Source: Ensifer sp. PDNC004 (GTDB lineage Bacteria; Pseudomonadota; Alphaproteobacteria; Rhizobiales; Rhizobiaceae). From it: a DNA stretch of 64,000 bases. Both the position numbers and the translations under genes were made by a program. The first letter of the stretch is position 1; each line of letters opens with the position of its first letter. The notes beneath the pieces were generated by a model. It was not told the DNA's origin, ran no database searches, and saw only the letters and a list, made by a program, of their open reading frames with translations. Shown here in pieces: positions 52,747 to 63,956 of the stretch. Location of the stretch: positions 1,240,001-1,304,000 of the forward strand of contig NZ_CP070353.1 of assembly GCF_016919405.1 (NCBI RefSeq), written 5' to 3'.

Positions 52747-54123
52747 TTAGAAATACTGGATGCTGACGCGGAACAGCTGCTCGACGTGGCGCACCGCATC
52801 CGCGGTGGCGAAGAGCACGACGCGATCCTTCGCCTTGATCCGGGTGGCACCGTCAGGACGGATGAACGTCTTGTCGCGATAGAGCGCGCCGATGCGGATA
52901 CCGTCGGGAAGTTCGAGATCGCGCAGGGCCTTGCCGACGAGCGGCGAGGTTTCGAGAGCCTCGGCCTCGATGACTTCGGCCATGCCCTTCTGCACTGCGT
53001 AGACCGAACGGATGCGGCCCTTGCGGACATGCTGCAGCACGCGCGAGATCGTCACGGCGCGCGGGTTCACATAGGCATCGACGCCGGCGGTCGCAGCGAA
53101 ATCCTGGTAGGACGGCTCGTTGATGAGGACGAGCGTGGACTTTGCACCCAGGTGCTTCGCCATCATGCTGCCGAGGATGTTGATCTGGTCGTTGTTGGTC
53201 AGCGCCACCACGAGATCGGCATCCTGGACATCCGCCTGCGCGAGGATCCGCTGGTCCATGGCCGAGCCGTTGAGCACGACCGTGCTGCTCAGCTTGTCGG
53301 CCATCATCACGGCGCGGTCACGATCGCTCTCGATCAGCTTCACCCGCGTGCGCGACTGATGGTCCTCGATCGCCTTGGCAACGAAATATCCGACATTGCC
53401 GCCGCCGAAAATGATGATGCGCCGCGCCTCCTGCTCTTCATGCCCGAACAGCGCCAGCGTGCGCCGCGCATGATCCCGATCGCAGACGACATAGGCGATA
53501 TCGCCCGCCTGCAACTGGTCGTCGGAATGCGGCACGATTACCTTGCCGTTGCGGAAAATGCCGGTGACCGTCGCAAGCAAATCGGGAAACAGTTCGCTCA
53601 ACTGCTGCAGCGGCGTTCCGACGACGGGGCAATCCTCCAGGCATTCGAACGCGACCATGGCGATGCGGTCGTCGGCGAAACGTACGACGTCGATCGCGCC
53701 GGGAAAGGAAATGCGCCGCAACACCAGCCGCCCGACTTCGACTTCGGGCGAAATGGTGACGTCGATCGGCACGTTCTCGCGCGAAAACAGGTTTGCATAT
53801 TCAGGCGCGAGATAGCTCTGCGCCCGGATTCGCGCGACCTTGGTTGGCACGTTGAAGATCGCGTGCGCCACTTCACAGGCAACGATGTTGACTTCGTCGG
53901 ACAGCGTCACCGCAATCAGCATGTCGGCCTGGTCGGCACCCGCCTTGGCCAGCACGTCCGGGTGCGCCCCATGGCCGACATAGCCGCGCACGTCGAGGCT
54001 CTCGGTAATGTTGGCGATCAGTGCCGCCGACGTATCGATCACCGAAACGTCGTTGTCTTCCTGCGCCAGCCGCTCGGCAATGCCGTAGCCGACCTGCCCC
54101 GCGCCACAAATGACTACCTTCAT
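52747..54123 (-). CDS. trkA: Trk potassium transport NAD-binding protein TrkA
   Basis: TrkA is the cytosolic gating subunit of Trk/Ktr potassium channels. The 458-residue product has two RCK units, each a Rossmann fold (VVICGAGQVGYGIAERL; IIIFGGGNVGYFVAKAI) followed by a TrkA-C domain. No trkH or trkG is present in the window. It follows ntrX by 47 bases, as in other rhizobia. Confidence 0.96.
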   Translation of the reverse strand: MKVVICGAGQVGYGIAERLAQEDNDVSVIDTSAALIANITESLDVRGYVGHGAHPDVLAKAGADQADMLIAVTLSDEVNIVACEVAHAIFNVPTKVARIRAQSYLAPEYANLFSRENVPIDVTISPEVEVGRLVLRRISFPGAIDVVRFADDRIAMVAFECLEDCPVVGTPLQQLSELFPDLLATVTGIFRNGKVIVPHSDDQLQAGDIAYVVCDRDHARRTLALFGHEEQEARRIIIFGGGNVGYFVAKAIEDHQSRTRVKLIESDRDRAVMMADKLSSTVVLNGSAMDQRILAQADVQDADLVVALTNNDQINILGSMMAKHLGAKSTLVLINEPSYQDFAATAGVDAYVNPRAVTISRVLQHVRKGRIRSVYAVQKGMAEVIEAEALETSPLVGKALRDLELPDGIRIGALYRDKTFIRPDGATRIKAKDRVVLFATADAVRHVEQLFRVSIQYF

Positions 54124-54170
54124 GTCGTTCTTTCACATGCGAGCGCGGGCGGGTTGGCCGGGAATTCCGG

Positions 54171-55535
54171 TCACACGCCCAGCGACTTCAGCTTCCGATG
54201 CAGTGCCGACCGCTCCATGCCGACAAATTCCGCCGTGCGCGAAATGTTGCCGCCGAATCGGTTGATCTGCGCGATCAGATAATCACGTTCGAACATTTCG
54301 CGAGCCTCGCGTAACGGCAGCGTCATGATGTGCTGGTCGCCCTGCGCCGAGATCTTCGGCAGCGTGTCGCCCACTTCCGTCGGCAGCATGTCGGCCGAGA
54401 TCGGCGTATCCGGACCGTCGCTGCGCGCAAGGATCATCAACCGCTCGATGTTGTTGCGAAGCTGGCGGATGTTGCCCGGCCAATCATGCGCCTGAAGCAC
54501 CGCCAGCGCGTCGTCACCGATCTTGCGCGGACGGATGCCGGCCTGCTCACTGACCTGGCGCATGAACATGTCGACGAGGAACGGAATGTCCTCGCGCCGC
54601 TCGGCCAGCGCCGGGACGCGAACCGGAATGACGGCCAGCCGGTGGAAGAGGTCTTCGCGGAACAGGCCCTCGGAGATCATGTTTTCGAGGTTGTAGGCAG
54701 TCGACGAGATGATGCGGACGTCGACCTTCACGCGCTTGGTGCCGCCGACACGCTCGAACTGCTGGTCGACGAGCACGCGCAGGATCTTGTTCTGCGTCTC
54801 GCGCGGCATCTCGCCAATCTCGTCGAGATAGAGGATGCCGCCATGAGCTTCCTCAAGCGCGCCCGTGCGGCGCGGCTGGCCCGGCGTGCCTTCGGTCCCG
54901 AACAGCGCGATTTCCATCCGGTCCGGCGTGATCGCCGCTGCGTTCAGCGCCACGAACGGCCCAGTGGACCGCGTCGACTTGCGGTGGATCATGCGCGCGA
55001 CCAGTTCCTTGCCGGAACCCGAAGGCCCCTGGATCATGATGCGGCTGTTGGTCGGCGCAACCTTTTCGACCGTTTGGCGAAGCTGCGAGACGGCAACGGA
55101 CGTGCCGATCAGTTCGACCGGGTCGCCGGACTTCTTCTTCAGTTCCGAGACTTCGCGCTTGAGCTTGGAGTTCTCCAGCGCCCGCTCGGCGATCAGGATC
55201 AGGCGGTCCGCCTTGAACGGCTTTTCGATGAAATCATAGGCGCCACGCTTGATGGCGTTGACCGCGGTTTCGATGTTGCCGTGGCCGGAAATCATGACGA
55301 CCGGCAGATCCGGGTGGCGTCCCTTGATCTCGTCGAGCAGCGCCAGACCGTCGAGGCGGCTTCCCTGCATCCAGATGTCGAGGAAGACCAGCCGCGGCAC
55401 ACGATCGCTGATCGCCGCCAGCGCGCTGTCACTGTCGAAGGCGGTGCGCGTTTCGTGCCCCTCGTCGGACAAGATACCCGACACGATCTCGCGGATATCT
55501 TCCTCATCGTCCACAACCAGAATATCAGCGGCCAT
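54171..55535 (-). CDS. ntrX: NtrX response regulator (lacks GAFTGA motif)
   Basis: NtrX is the response regulator of NtrY. The 454-residue protein has a receiver domain with the phospho-acceptor D53 (FLDIWMQG), an AAA+ domain with Walker A GPSGSGKE (170-177) and a Fis-type DNA-binding helix-turn-helix at the end. The sigma-54-contacting GAFTGA loop is missing: where NtrC has [10 protein letters not shown] this protein has GTEGTPGQPRRTGALEEA. It therefore probably acts with sigma-70 promoters. The start at 55535 overlaps ntrY by eleven bases; a GTG three codons earlier is possible. Confidence 0.95.
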   Translation of the reverse strand: MAADILVVDDEEDIREIVSGILSDEGHETRTAFDSDSALAAISDRVPRLVFLDIWMQGSRLDGLALLDEIKGRHPDLPVVMISGHGNIETAVNAIKRGAYDFIEKPFKADRLILIAERALENSKLKREVSELKKKSGDPVELIGTSVAVSQLRQTVEKVAPTNSRIMIQGPSGSGKELVARMIHRKSTRSTGPFVALNAAAITPDRMEIALFGTEGTPGQPRRTGALEEAHGGILYLDEIGEMPRETQNKILRVLVDQQFERVGGTKRVKVDVRIISSTAYNLENMISEGLFREDLFHRLAVIPVRVPALAERREDIPFLVDMFMRQVSEQAGIRPRKIGDDALAVLQAHDWPGNIRQLRNNIERLMILARSDGPDTPISADMLPTEVGDTLPKISAQGDQHIMTLPLREAREMFERDYLIAQINRFGGNISRTAEFVGMERSALHRKLKSLGV

Positions 55536-57795
55536 CGCTCGCACCCTTATCCTTCAAGCTCTCTTCGCCCCCGGTTTCTCCGGCAGGCGGCAGGATCACG
55601 CGGATCATCGCCCCGACACCGCCGTCGTATTCGGCTGGCGCGTCGTGCAATTCCAATTGTCCGCCATGGTCCTCAATGATCTTCTTGACGATGGCGAGAC
55701 CCAGGCCCGTGCCCTTCTCGCGCATCGTCATGTATGGCTCCAAAATACGGTGCCGGTTTTCGGTGGGCAGGCCCTTGCCGTTGTCGATGATATCGACGAC
55801 GAACAGGCCGGTCGCCGCATCGCTTCGCGCACGCGCCACGATAACAGGCTGGCCGCGGACAGCGTCCGACGGCACCGCCTCGATCGATTCGACGGCATTC
55901 TTGACGATGTTGCCGAAGGCCTGGCCGAGCATGCGCTCGTCGAACAGGCCCTCAAGCGGCTCCTCGCCAAAGTCGCGCACGAAGTTGATATGGTTGTTGC
56001 CCATTTCGCGCAGGAACACTGCATCCTTCAGGATCGCGCGAAGATCCGCCCGTTCCTTTGTCGGCTTCGGCATGCGCGCGAAGGCCGAGAACTCGTCCAC
56101 CATGCGGCCGATGTCTTCCACCTGGCGCACGATCGTATCGGTGCACTGATCGAAGACCGCCTTGTCGTCCTGATTGATCTGCTTGCCGTAGCGTCGCTTC
56201 AGGCGCTCGGCGGAAAGCTGGATCGGCGTCAGCGGGTTCTTGATCTCGTGCGCGATGCGGCGCGCCACGTCGGCCCAGGCGGTCGAGCGCTGGGCGATGA
56301 CGAGATCGGTGATGTCGTCGATGGTGATGACGTAGGATTCGTTCGCCTCGCCGCCCTCTTCCCGCGTCACCTGCACGTTCAGCGTGCGCTCGGTTCCGCC
56401 GCGCATGACGTTGATCTGCTTGCGGTAATCGTTGCGATGGCGGCCTTCGGCCTCGACCAGGACCTCCTCGATCTCCGGTGCGACCTCCCGCAGGTCAGCA
56501 CCGAGAAGATCCGGCGCCGCCTTCTTCAGGAAATCCTCGGACGACGGGTTGGCGATGGTGATCTGGCGATCGCGCCCGACACCGATGACGGCCGCAGTCA
56601 CGCCCGAAAGAACGGCCTCGATGAAGCGGCGGCGGTGGTCGACTTCGTCCTTGGCCTCCAGGATCTGCTCCTGCTGGCTGCGGATCTCCGAAACCATCTT
56701 GTTGAAGGTTCGCGAGAGATTACCGACGTCGCCATCGACGGCGCGGACCGGCACGACGACGTCGAGATTACCGGAGGCAACGCTGTCGGCGGCACCGATG
56801 AGCTGGCGGATGGGCCGGACAATCCGGTCGGCGACCGCGATGGCGGTCCAGATCGCGGCAAGCAATACGATGAGGGCAAAGCCGATATAGAGCACGCCGA
56901 AGGCGACCTGGGTGAAGGTTCGCCCGGCCTCGAGCATCTTGTACTCGGCGGTGTTCTCCTCCATCAGCCGGAGCGAGCGCATGACCTCCGGGTCGACATT
57001 GCGAACCGTGTAGAGGAAGGTGCCGGGAATGTCGTCGAGCGGGATGACCGCGCCGACAAGGTTGGTGATGCCCGGCGGAATCAGGGTCGGCTGGCCGGAG
57101 ACGGAGCTCTTCAATGCATCCGGGGGAATGGCCGGTAGCGGGCGGTCGGTCGAGATGCTGGCCTGCACGATGGGGCTGCCGTCGGCGCGCACAAGAAAGG
57201 CGCCCAGCATACCGCGTCCCCGCGCCTGTCGGGTCATCAGCTCGGCAAAGCCCGTACGGTCGAGGCTGTAGAGCTGGCGATTGCGTTCGAGGTCGTTGGC
57301 CATCGACACGGTCTGGCCCTGCAGATAGCTCGCATTTTCGAGCACATAGGCCTGCGCGACGTTGATCGAGGAGCGGACGATCGCCTGGGTTCGGAGCGAG
57401 AACCAGCGGTCGAGGCCGACATCCAGCGTGATGCTGGCAAAGATCGCGACGAGCACCGCCGGCGTGATCGCGACGATCGAAAACAGCGCGACGATGCGCA
57501 CGTGCAGGCGTGCAGCTGCGCGCCCCTTGTGGCGGGCGCGCAGGAGACGCAGGATTTCGCGGGCAATCAGATAGATGAGGCCGACGACAAAGAGGCTATT
57601 GATCGCCGCGCAGGCGATGACGACATTTCGTTCGAGCTTGATGGGCGTCAGACCGAGAAGCACGAGCAGGGAGACGGTCGCGCAGATCAGCGCGCCGGTT
57701 GCCAACATCAGGCCCGGCAGGGCAAAGGACCCACGACGATCCTGCGCCGCCAGTCCCTCATCTGTGCCCAGCGGCAAGGCCATTGCGTCCACCAT
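55525..57795 (-). CDS. ntrY: NtrY sensor histidine kinase
   Basis: NtrY is the membrane sensor kinase paired with NtrX; in alphaproteobacteria it responds to nitrogen and redox or oxygen state. The 756-residue protein has three N-terminal membrane helices (about 27-49, 58-80, 99-121), an extracytoplasmic domain, a fourth helix at about 297-320, HAMP (320-375) and PAS (385-500). The kinase has H516 in [14 protein letters not shown], then the N box NIVKNAVES and G boxes DNGKGLP and GTGLGLAI. The ATG at 57795 is preceded by GGGGGA. The 221-base gap before it contains NtrX-type boxes. Confidence 0.95.
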   Translation of the reverse strand: MVDAMALPLGTDEGLAAQDRRGSFALPGLMLATGALICATVSLLVLLGLTPIKLERNVVIACAAINSLFVVGLIYLIAREILRLLRARHKGRAAARLHVRIVALFSIVAITPAVLVAIFASITLDVGLDRWFSLRTQAIVRSSINVAQAYVLENASYLQGQTVSMANDLERNRQLYSLDRTGFAELMTRQARGRGMLGAFLVRADGSPIVQASISTDRPLPAIPPDALKSSVSGQPTLIPPGITNLVGAVIPLDDIPGTFLYTVRNVDPEVMRSLRLMEENTAEYKMLEAGRTFTQVAFGVLYIGFALIVLLAAIWTAIAVADRIVRPIRQLIGAADSVASGNLDVVVPVRAVDGDVGNLSRTFNKMVSEIRSQQEQILEAKDEVDHRRRFIEAVLSGVTAAVIGVGRDRQITIANPSSEDFLKKAAPDLLGADLREVAPEIEEVLVEAEGRHRNDYRKQINVMRGGTERTLNVQVTREEGGEANESYVITIDDITDLVIAQRSTAWADVARRIAHEIKNPLTPIQLSAERLKRRYGKQINQDDKAVFDQCTDTIVRQVEDIGRMVDEFSAFARMPKPTKERADLRAILKDAVFLREMGNNHINFVRDFGEEPLEGLFDERMLGQAFGNIVKNAVESIEAVPSDAVRGQPVIVARARSDAATGLFVVDIIDNGKGLPTENRHRILEPYMTMREKGTGLGLAIVKKIIEDHGGQLELHDAPAEYDGGVGAMIRVILPPAGETGGEESLKDKGASDGR

Positions 57796-57853
57796 GAAAA
57801 GCGTTCCCCCAACCGTCGCCAGCCGGCGACGGCATCTTTTACTTGCATTCTCG

Positions 57854-57931
57854 GGTCAAAGGTTGACCTCACCACCCAGCTGGGCTGCCGCGCTGCACCC
57901 CCGTCAATCGATTGGGTCAAATCGATTGACC
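57854..57931. promoter_or_regulatory. three CAA-N3-5-TTG boxes upstream of ntrY
   Basis: Within 78 bases lie CAAAGGTTG (57857-57865), CAATCGATTG (57905-57914) and CAAATCGATTG (57918-57928). They fit, as I recall it, the CAA-N2-5-TTG motif reported for NtrX. The first is inside a perfect GGTCAA-AGG-TTGACC inverted repeat. The other two overlap a perfect 10-bp inverted repeat, GTCAATCGAT / ATCGATTGAC. The place, 60-140 bases upstream of the ntrY start, suggests autoregulation of ntrYX. The binding itself is inference. Confidence 0.6.
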
Positions 57932-58016
57932 AGGACGGCAACGACGCGCGATTCGGCGGCCGTTATCCGTTCAAGCAACGCATTGTGGCGAAAATGCAAC
58001 GGTGGGTGTGGCCAAG

Positions 58017-59467
<1,451 letters not shown>

Positions 59468-59471
<4 letters not shown>

Positions 59472-60619
59472 GCAAGGTTTCCTTTTGTCATCGGCATGTC
59501 GTCGTCATCCGCGGCCTGGCCCTTGGAGGCAGGCATCAGCACGCGGAAGGTGGTGCGGTTCTGCTGGCTGTCGCATTCGACGATCCCGCCATGGCCGCCG
59601 ATGATCTTGGCAACCAGAGCGAGACCCAGGCCTGAACCATTGGTCTTGGTGGTGATGAAGGGGTCAAACAAGAGCGGCAGCAGGTCCTGAGGGACGCCTG
59701 GGCCATTGTCGTGCACGCAGAATTCCAGCGGCAGCGAGATCTTCTCGCGCGTCCCGGCAACCGACAGGCGAATGCCCGGCCGGTAGGCGGTCGTCAGCAG
59801 GATTTCGCCGTCGTGGCGCTCGCCGATCGCTTCGGCCGCGTTCTTGATCAGGTTCAGGAACACCTGAACCAGCTGATCACGGTTGGCATAGACCGGCGGC
59901 AGCGACGGATCGTAGTGCTCGGCGAACTTGATGTGGCGGGCAAACCCCGCCTTCGCGATCGCCTTCACGTGGTCGAGCACCGAATGGATGTTGAGCGGTA
60001 CGCGATCGACGGGGCGTTCGTCGGAAAACACCTCCATGCGATCGACCAGCGAAACGATGCGGTCGGTCTCGTCGCAGATCAGCCGCGTCAGAGCGCGGTC
60101 TTCGTCGTTCGCCGAAGCCTCCAGCAGCTGCGCCGCACCGCGAATGCCCGAGAGCGGGTTCTTGATTTCATGCGCCAGCATCGAGGCAAGACCGGTGACC
60201 GAACGGGCAGCGCCGCGATGCGTCAGCTGCCGGTCGATCTTGTCTGCCATCGAGCGCTCCTGGAAGACGACGACGACCGCACCCGGCTCAGACAGCACCG
60301 GGGCGACATAGAGGTCGACCAGCTTGTCGGCGCCAAGGCGCGGCGAACTCAGGTCGACGCGATACTCGTTGACCGGCGCCTTGCGCTCGCGCACCTGCTC
60401 GATCAGCGTCAGCAGCGGGCTACCAAAGGGAATGAAGGCACTGATGTCGTGGCGCGCCAGGTGGTTGGCGCTGGCGCCGAAAAACGATTCGGCCTCCCAG
60501 TTGGCAAAGGCGACGAGCCCCTTGGCATCGACCATGATCACCGGGTTCTGGATGGCGTTCAATACCGCCATCGACAGGCCGTTGGCGACGGCATCCGGCA
60601 TGCTCGGTTTCTCGGTCAT
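59468..60619 (-). CDS. ntrB: NtrB nitrogen regulation sensor kinase
   Basis: NtrB is the soluble kinase/phosphatase that controls NtrC under PII protein control. The 383-residue protein has an N-terminal PAS domain (about 15-120), the phospho-acceptor H150 in [15 protein letters not shown], the N box NLIKNAAEA and the G boxes DNGPGVP and GSGLGLALV. There is no membrane segment. It overlaps dusB upstream and ntrC downstream by four bases each. Confidence 0.97.
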
Positions 60620-61659
60620 GCCGCAATTCCTTCCGCGACCGCCTCGCCTTCCGGTTTGCCCGGGTCGGCATCGAGCATCGCCGCGCGAGCCCTGTCGCGG
60701 ACGAAACGAGCATCGGTCGATGTCAGGATTGCCGCCTTTTCACTCCCCGCCATGTCAGGGGCGGCTCGATCGAGGTACCATGCAACATGCTTACGGGCAT
60801 GCCGAAGGCCGACCTCGACGCCATAGAATTCGAGCATCATTTCGTAGTGCTCCGCAAAGATATCGGCGACCTCCGCCGGCGATGGATGCTTCACGGCGCC
60901 AGCAAGGAGGCCGACGTGCCACGGGCGCCCTTGGGAGGAACGGCCGGCCATGACGGCGTCCGCGCCCGATCGGCGAAGGGTCTCCTCGGCGTCGGCAACC
61001 GTCTCCACGTCACCATTGGCGACCAGCGGCGCGGTAACGACCTCGCGAACCAGCCGGATCGCATCCCAATCCGCCTTGCCGTTGTAGAACTGCATGCGCG
61101 TGCGACCGTGCACGGTGATCGCCTTCACGCCTGCCTCTTGCGCCCGCTTGGCAATCAGCGGCGCGTTGATCGAGTTTTCGTCCCATCCAAGCCGCATTTT
61201 CAGCGTCACCGGCACATCGACGGCGTTGACGGTCGCCTCGACCAGCGACAAAGCATGATCGGGGTCGCGCATCAGGGCCGATCCGGAATAACCGCCCGTC
61301 ACTTTCTTTGCCGGGCAGCCCATATTGATGTCGATGATGTCGGCGCCATTGTCGGCGGCGATCTTCGCCGCCTCCGCCATCCAATGCGCCTCGCGGCCCG
61401 CAAGCTGGACGATATGCGGCTTGATCCCGGAGTTCTTCAGCCGCGCCCAGGATTCCTGGGCATTACCGACCAGTTCACGGCTCGCCACCATTTCGGTGAC
61501 GACGAAACCCGCGCCGAAGCGCCAGGCAAGCCGCCGGAATGGTAGGTCGGTGACGCCGGACATCGGCGCGAGCGCAACCCGGTTGCGGATTTCGATGGAT
61601 CCGATGCGAAGCGGAGACGAAAGAGCCGGAATTGGCAAATGCATATCTTTCAGGCACAT
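60616..61659 (-). CDS. dusB: tRNA-dihydrouridine synthase DusB (NifR3)
   Basis: DusB reduces specific uridines in tRNA to dihydrouridine with FMN and NADPH. In alphaproteobacteria it is the nifR3 gene that heads the ntr operon. The 347-residue product has the FMN barrel motif [15 protein letters not shown], the catalytic C115 in NMGCPAKKV, and [15 protein letters not shown]. The ATG at 61659 has GGA five bases upstream; an ATG five codons later is a weaker choice. The reason it is linked to ntrBC is not known. Confidence 0.95.
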   Translation of the reverse strand: MCLKDMHLPIPALSSPLRIGSIEIRNRVALAPMSGVTDLPFRRLAWRFGAGFVVTEMVASRELVGNAQESWARLKNSGIKPHIVQLAGREAHWMAEAAKIAADNGADIIDINMGCPAKKVTGGYSGSALMRDPDHALSLVEATVNAVDVPVTLKMRLGWDENSINAPLIAKRAQEAGVKAITVHGRTRMQFYNGKADWDAIRLVREVVTAPLVANGDVETVADAEETLRRSGADAVMAGRSSQGRPWHVGLLAGAVKHPSPAEVADIFAEHYEMMLEFYGVEVGLRHARKHVAWYLDRAAPDMAGSEKAAILTSTDARFVRDRARAAMLDADPGKPEGEAVAEGIAA

Positions 61660-61807
61660 GTTGTTCCTGCACTATTTTTAGACATTGTTCTCGGACTTGC
61701 CAAGCGATTTCGGCGCGGCGCGCAAAATTCTAAGCTCGGCTGGCAAAGCACGACCCTTCGCGGTACATCACGGCGAAGATCGGCGAATGCGGGACCTCAT
61801 ACAGAAA

Positions 61808-63013
61808 ATGCAGCCTCAAGAACAGCTCAAGTGCGGCGTCGTTATCGTTGCGGCAGGACGCGGCGAACGCGCCGGACAATCGGCCGAGGGTCCGAAGCAA
61901 TACCGAACCATCGGCGACCGCCCCGTTATCGCCCATACGCTTGACACTTTCGCGACATGGCCGGACGGCGGCCCGATCGTCGTCGTCATCCATCCAGACG
62001 ACGAGGCGCTGTTTGACGCTGCACGCAAGCGCTCCGCGGCCAACGACGTAATCATCGTCCACGGCGGCGCGACCCGGCAAATATCGGTGCTCGCCGGCCT
62101 TGAGGCCCTGGCCGACATCGGCGCGCGCCGCGTGATGATCCACGACGCGGTGCGCCCCTTTGCCGATCACGCACTGCTGTCGCGCTGCGCTGCGGCACTG
62201 AGTGAGGACGTCAAGGCCGTGCTGCCGGCAGTCGCCGTTGCAGACACGCTGAAGCGTGCCGGCAAGGATGGCATGGTCACGGAAACCGTGCCCCGCGACG
62301 GCCTTTATGGTGCGCAGACGCCGCAGACCTTCGATCTCCAGGCCATTCTTGCCGCCCACCGGGATGCGGCAAGAAGCGGCCGCACGGATTTCACCGACGA
62401 CGCGTCGATCGCCGAATGGGCCGGCCTCAAGGTCGTGCTCGTCGAAGGCGCCGTCGACAATGTCAAGCTTACGCTGAAAAGGGATATCGCCATGGCCGAC
62501 GAGAAACTCAAGCGCATTGCCCTGCCCGATGTGCGCACGGGCAACGGCTACGACGTGCACCAGCTCGTCGAGGGCGACGGTGTCACGCTCTGCGGCGTCT
62601 TCATTGCGCACACCAAGAAACTCTCCGGCCATTCCGATGCCGACGTGGCGCTGCATGCGCTCACCGATGCGCTGCTGGCCACCTGCGGCGCCGGCGACAT
62701 TGGCGATCATTTCCCACCGTCGGAGCCGCAATGGAAAGGCGCGCCGTCGCGCATCTTCCTGGAACATGCGGCAAAGATCGTGCGCGAGCGCGGCGGCGTC
62801 ATCACCAACGCCGATGTTTCGCTGATCGCGGAGGCGCCGAAGGTCGGTCCGCACCGCCAGACGATGCGGGAGAACCTTGCCGACATGCTGGACATTTCGC
62901 TCGACCGCTGCTCGGTCAAGGCGACCACCAACGAACGTCTCGGCTTCGTCGGGCGCGATGAAGGCATCGCGGCGATCGCAACGGCCACCGTCATCTATGG
63001 GACCCTCACCTGA
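61808..63013 (+). CDS. ispDF: bifunctional MEP pathway enzyme IspDF
   Basis: The 401-residue protein joins two MEP-pathway enzymes. The N-terminal part is IspD (cytidylyltransferase, [13 protein letters not shown] and HDAVRPF). The C-terminal part is IspF (MECDP synthase, [11 protein letters not shown] and [18 protein letters not shown], with zinc ligands D and H in GYDVH). IspE is not here. The fusion is common in alphaproteobacteria. The start is uncertain: the ATG at 61808 ([10 protein letters not shown]) is taken, and one seven codons earlier is possible. cinA follows with a one-base overlap (TGATG). Confidence 0.94.
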   Translation: MQPQEQLKCGVVIVAAGRGERAGQSAEGPKQYRTIGDRPVIAHTLDTFATWPDGGPIVVVIHPDDEALFDAARKRSAANDVIIVHGGATRQISVLAGLEALADIGARRVMIHDAVRPFADHALLSRCAAALSEDVKAVLPAVAVADTLKRAGKDGMVTETVPRDGLYGAQTPQTFDLQAILAAHRDAARSGRTDFTDDASIAEWAGLKVVLVEGAVDNVKLTLKRDIAMADEKLKRIALPDVRTGNGYDVHQLVEGDGVTLCGVFIAHTKKLSGHSDADVALHALTDALLATCGAGDIGDHFPPSEPQWKGAPSRIFLEHAAKIVRERGGVITNADVSLIAEAPKVGPHRQTMRENLADMLDISLDRCSVKATTNERLGFVGRDEGIAAIATATVIYGTLT

Positions 63014-63510
63014 TGTGGCCCGCCGATATCGAAGTCCAGGCCGGGCAGATCATCGCTGCGTTCAGCGTGAAGGGCTTCAAGGTCGCGACGGCTGAATCGT
63101 GCACCGGCGGCCTGATCGCCGGCGCGCTCACCGAAATATCCGGCTCGTCCGCCGTCGTCGATCGTGGCTTCGTCACCTATTCCAACGAGGCGAAGGTCGC
63201 AATGCTCGGCGTCGAGGCGGCAACGCTCGCCGCCCATGGCGCCGTCGCGCGACAGACGGCTGTCGAGATGGCCGAGGGTGCCGTTCAGCATTCTGCGGCC
63301 GATTTCGCAGTGGCCGTCACGGGCATTGCCGGACCGAGCGGCGGGTCGGCTGACAAGCCGGTCGGGCTGGTGCATCTGGCCGCAGCCGGCCGAAACGGCG
63401 GGCTGCTGCACCGGGAGATGCGCTACGGCGATATCGGCCGCAGCAACGTCAGGCTTGCGACGGTGCGCACCGCGCTCGAGATGCTGATGCAGATCGCTCA
63501 GGCCGAATAG
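63013..63510 (+). CDS. pncC: CinA C-terminal domain protein, nicotinamide-nucleotide amidohydrolase
   Basis: The 165-residue protein is the stand-alone CinA C-terminal domain, PncC, which deamidates nicotinamide mononucleotide to recycle NAD. It has the signature ATAESCTGGLIAGALT at about 25-40 and VAVTGIAGPSGGSADKPVGLVH in the second half. It starts on the ispDF stop codon and ends 13 bases inside the convergent ratA-like gene. Confidence 0.9.
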   Translation: MWPADIEVQAGQIIAAFSVKGFKVATAESCTGGLIAGALTEISGSSAVVDRGFVTYSNEAKVAMLGVEAATLAAHGAVARQTAVEMAEGAVQHSAADFAVAVTGIAGPSGGSADKPVGLVHLAAAGRNGGLLHREMRYGDIGRSNVRLATVRTALEMLMQIAQAE

Positions 63511-63947
63511 ATGCTGTCGGCGCGCTTTTCGAAGGCGTCGGAAAACATGCGAAACGCGCGATCGAACATCGAGCCCATCAGCGCGCCGAGAATGCGGCTC
63601 TTGAATTCGTAGTCGATGTCGAAATGCACGACCGACTGCCCCTCGCCCGAGGGCTCGAAGCGCCAGCGGTTGTCGAGATATTTGAACGGCCCGTCGATGT
63701 ACTTCACATCGATGGTGCGCTCGGCCTTGTTCAACAGCACCTGCGTCGTGAAGGTCTCTCGGATCGCCTTGTAACCGACGGTCATGTCGGCAAGCAGCAG
63801 CATCTTGCCGTCACGTTCCTTGCGGGAACGTACTTTCAGCGCCTCACAGAGCGGCAGAAACTGCGGATACTTTTCGACGTCGGCAACGAGATCGAACATC
63901 TGGTCTGCGGTGTGCTTGACGACGTGGTTGGTTTCGAAATGCGGCAT
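63498..63947 (-). CDS. type II toxin-antitoxin RatA / Coq10-like START domain protein
   Basis: The 149-residue protein is a single polyketide-cyclase/START domain. It has VADVEKYPQFLPLCEALKV near the start, FKYLDNRWRFEPSGEG in the middle and FDIDYEFKSRILGALMGSMF near the end, matching Coq10/RatA. Coq10 binds ubiquinone in mitochondria, and RatA was described as a ribosome-association inhibitor in E. coli. Quinone binding is the more likely role here. No antitoxin gene (ratB) is present. It is convergent with pncC, with a 13-base overlap of coding ends. Confidence 0.88.
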   Translation of the reverse strand: MPHFETNHVVKHTADQMFDLVADVEKYPQFLPLCEALKVRSRKERDGKMLLLADMTVGYKAIRETFTTQVLLNKAERTIDVKYIDGPFKYLDNRWRFEPSGEGQSVVHFDIDYEFKSRILGALMGSMFDRAFRMFSDAFEKRADSIYSA

Positions 63948-63956
63948 AAAGGGGAG

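Noticed and set aside
52786..54282. A 498-codon open frame on the plus strand opposite trkA
   Set aside because: No recognisable motif and unlikely composition; trkA with two RCK units accounts for the region.
63498..63947. A RatAB toxin-antitoxin pair
   Set aside because: No ratB gene lies beside it, and the single START domain fits a Coq10-like quinone-binding role better.
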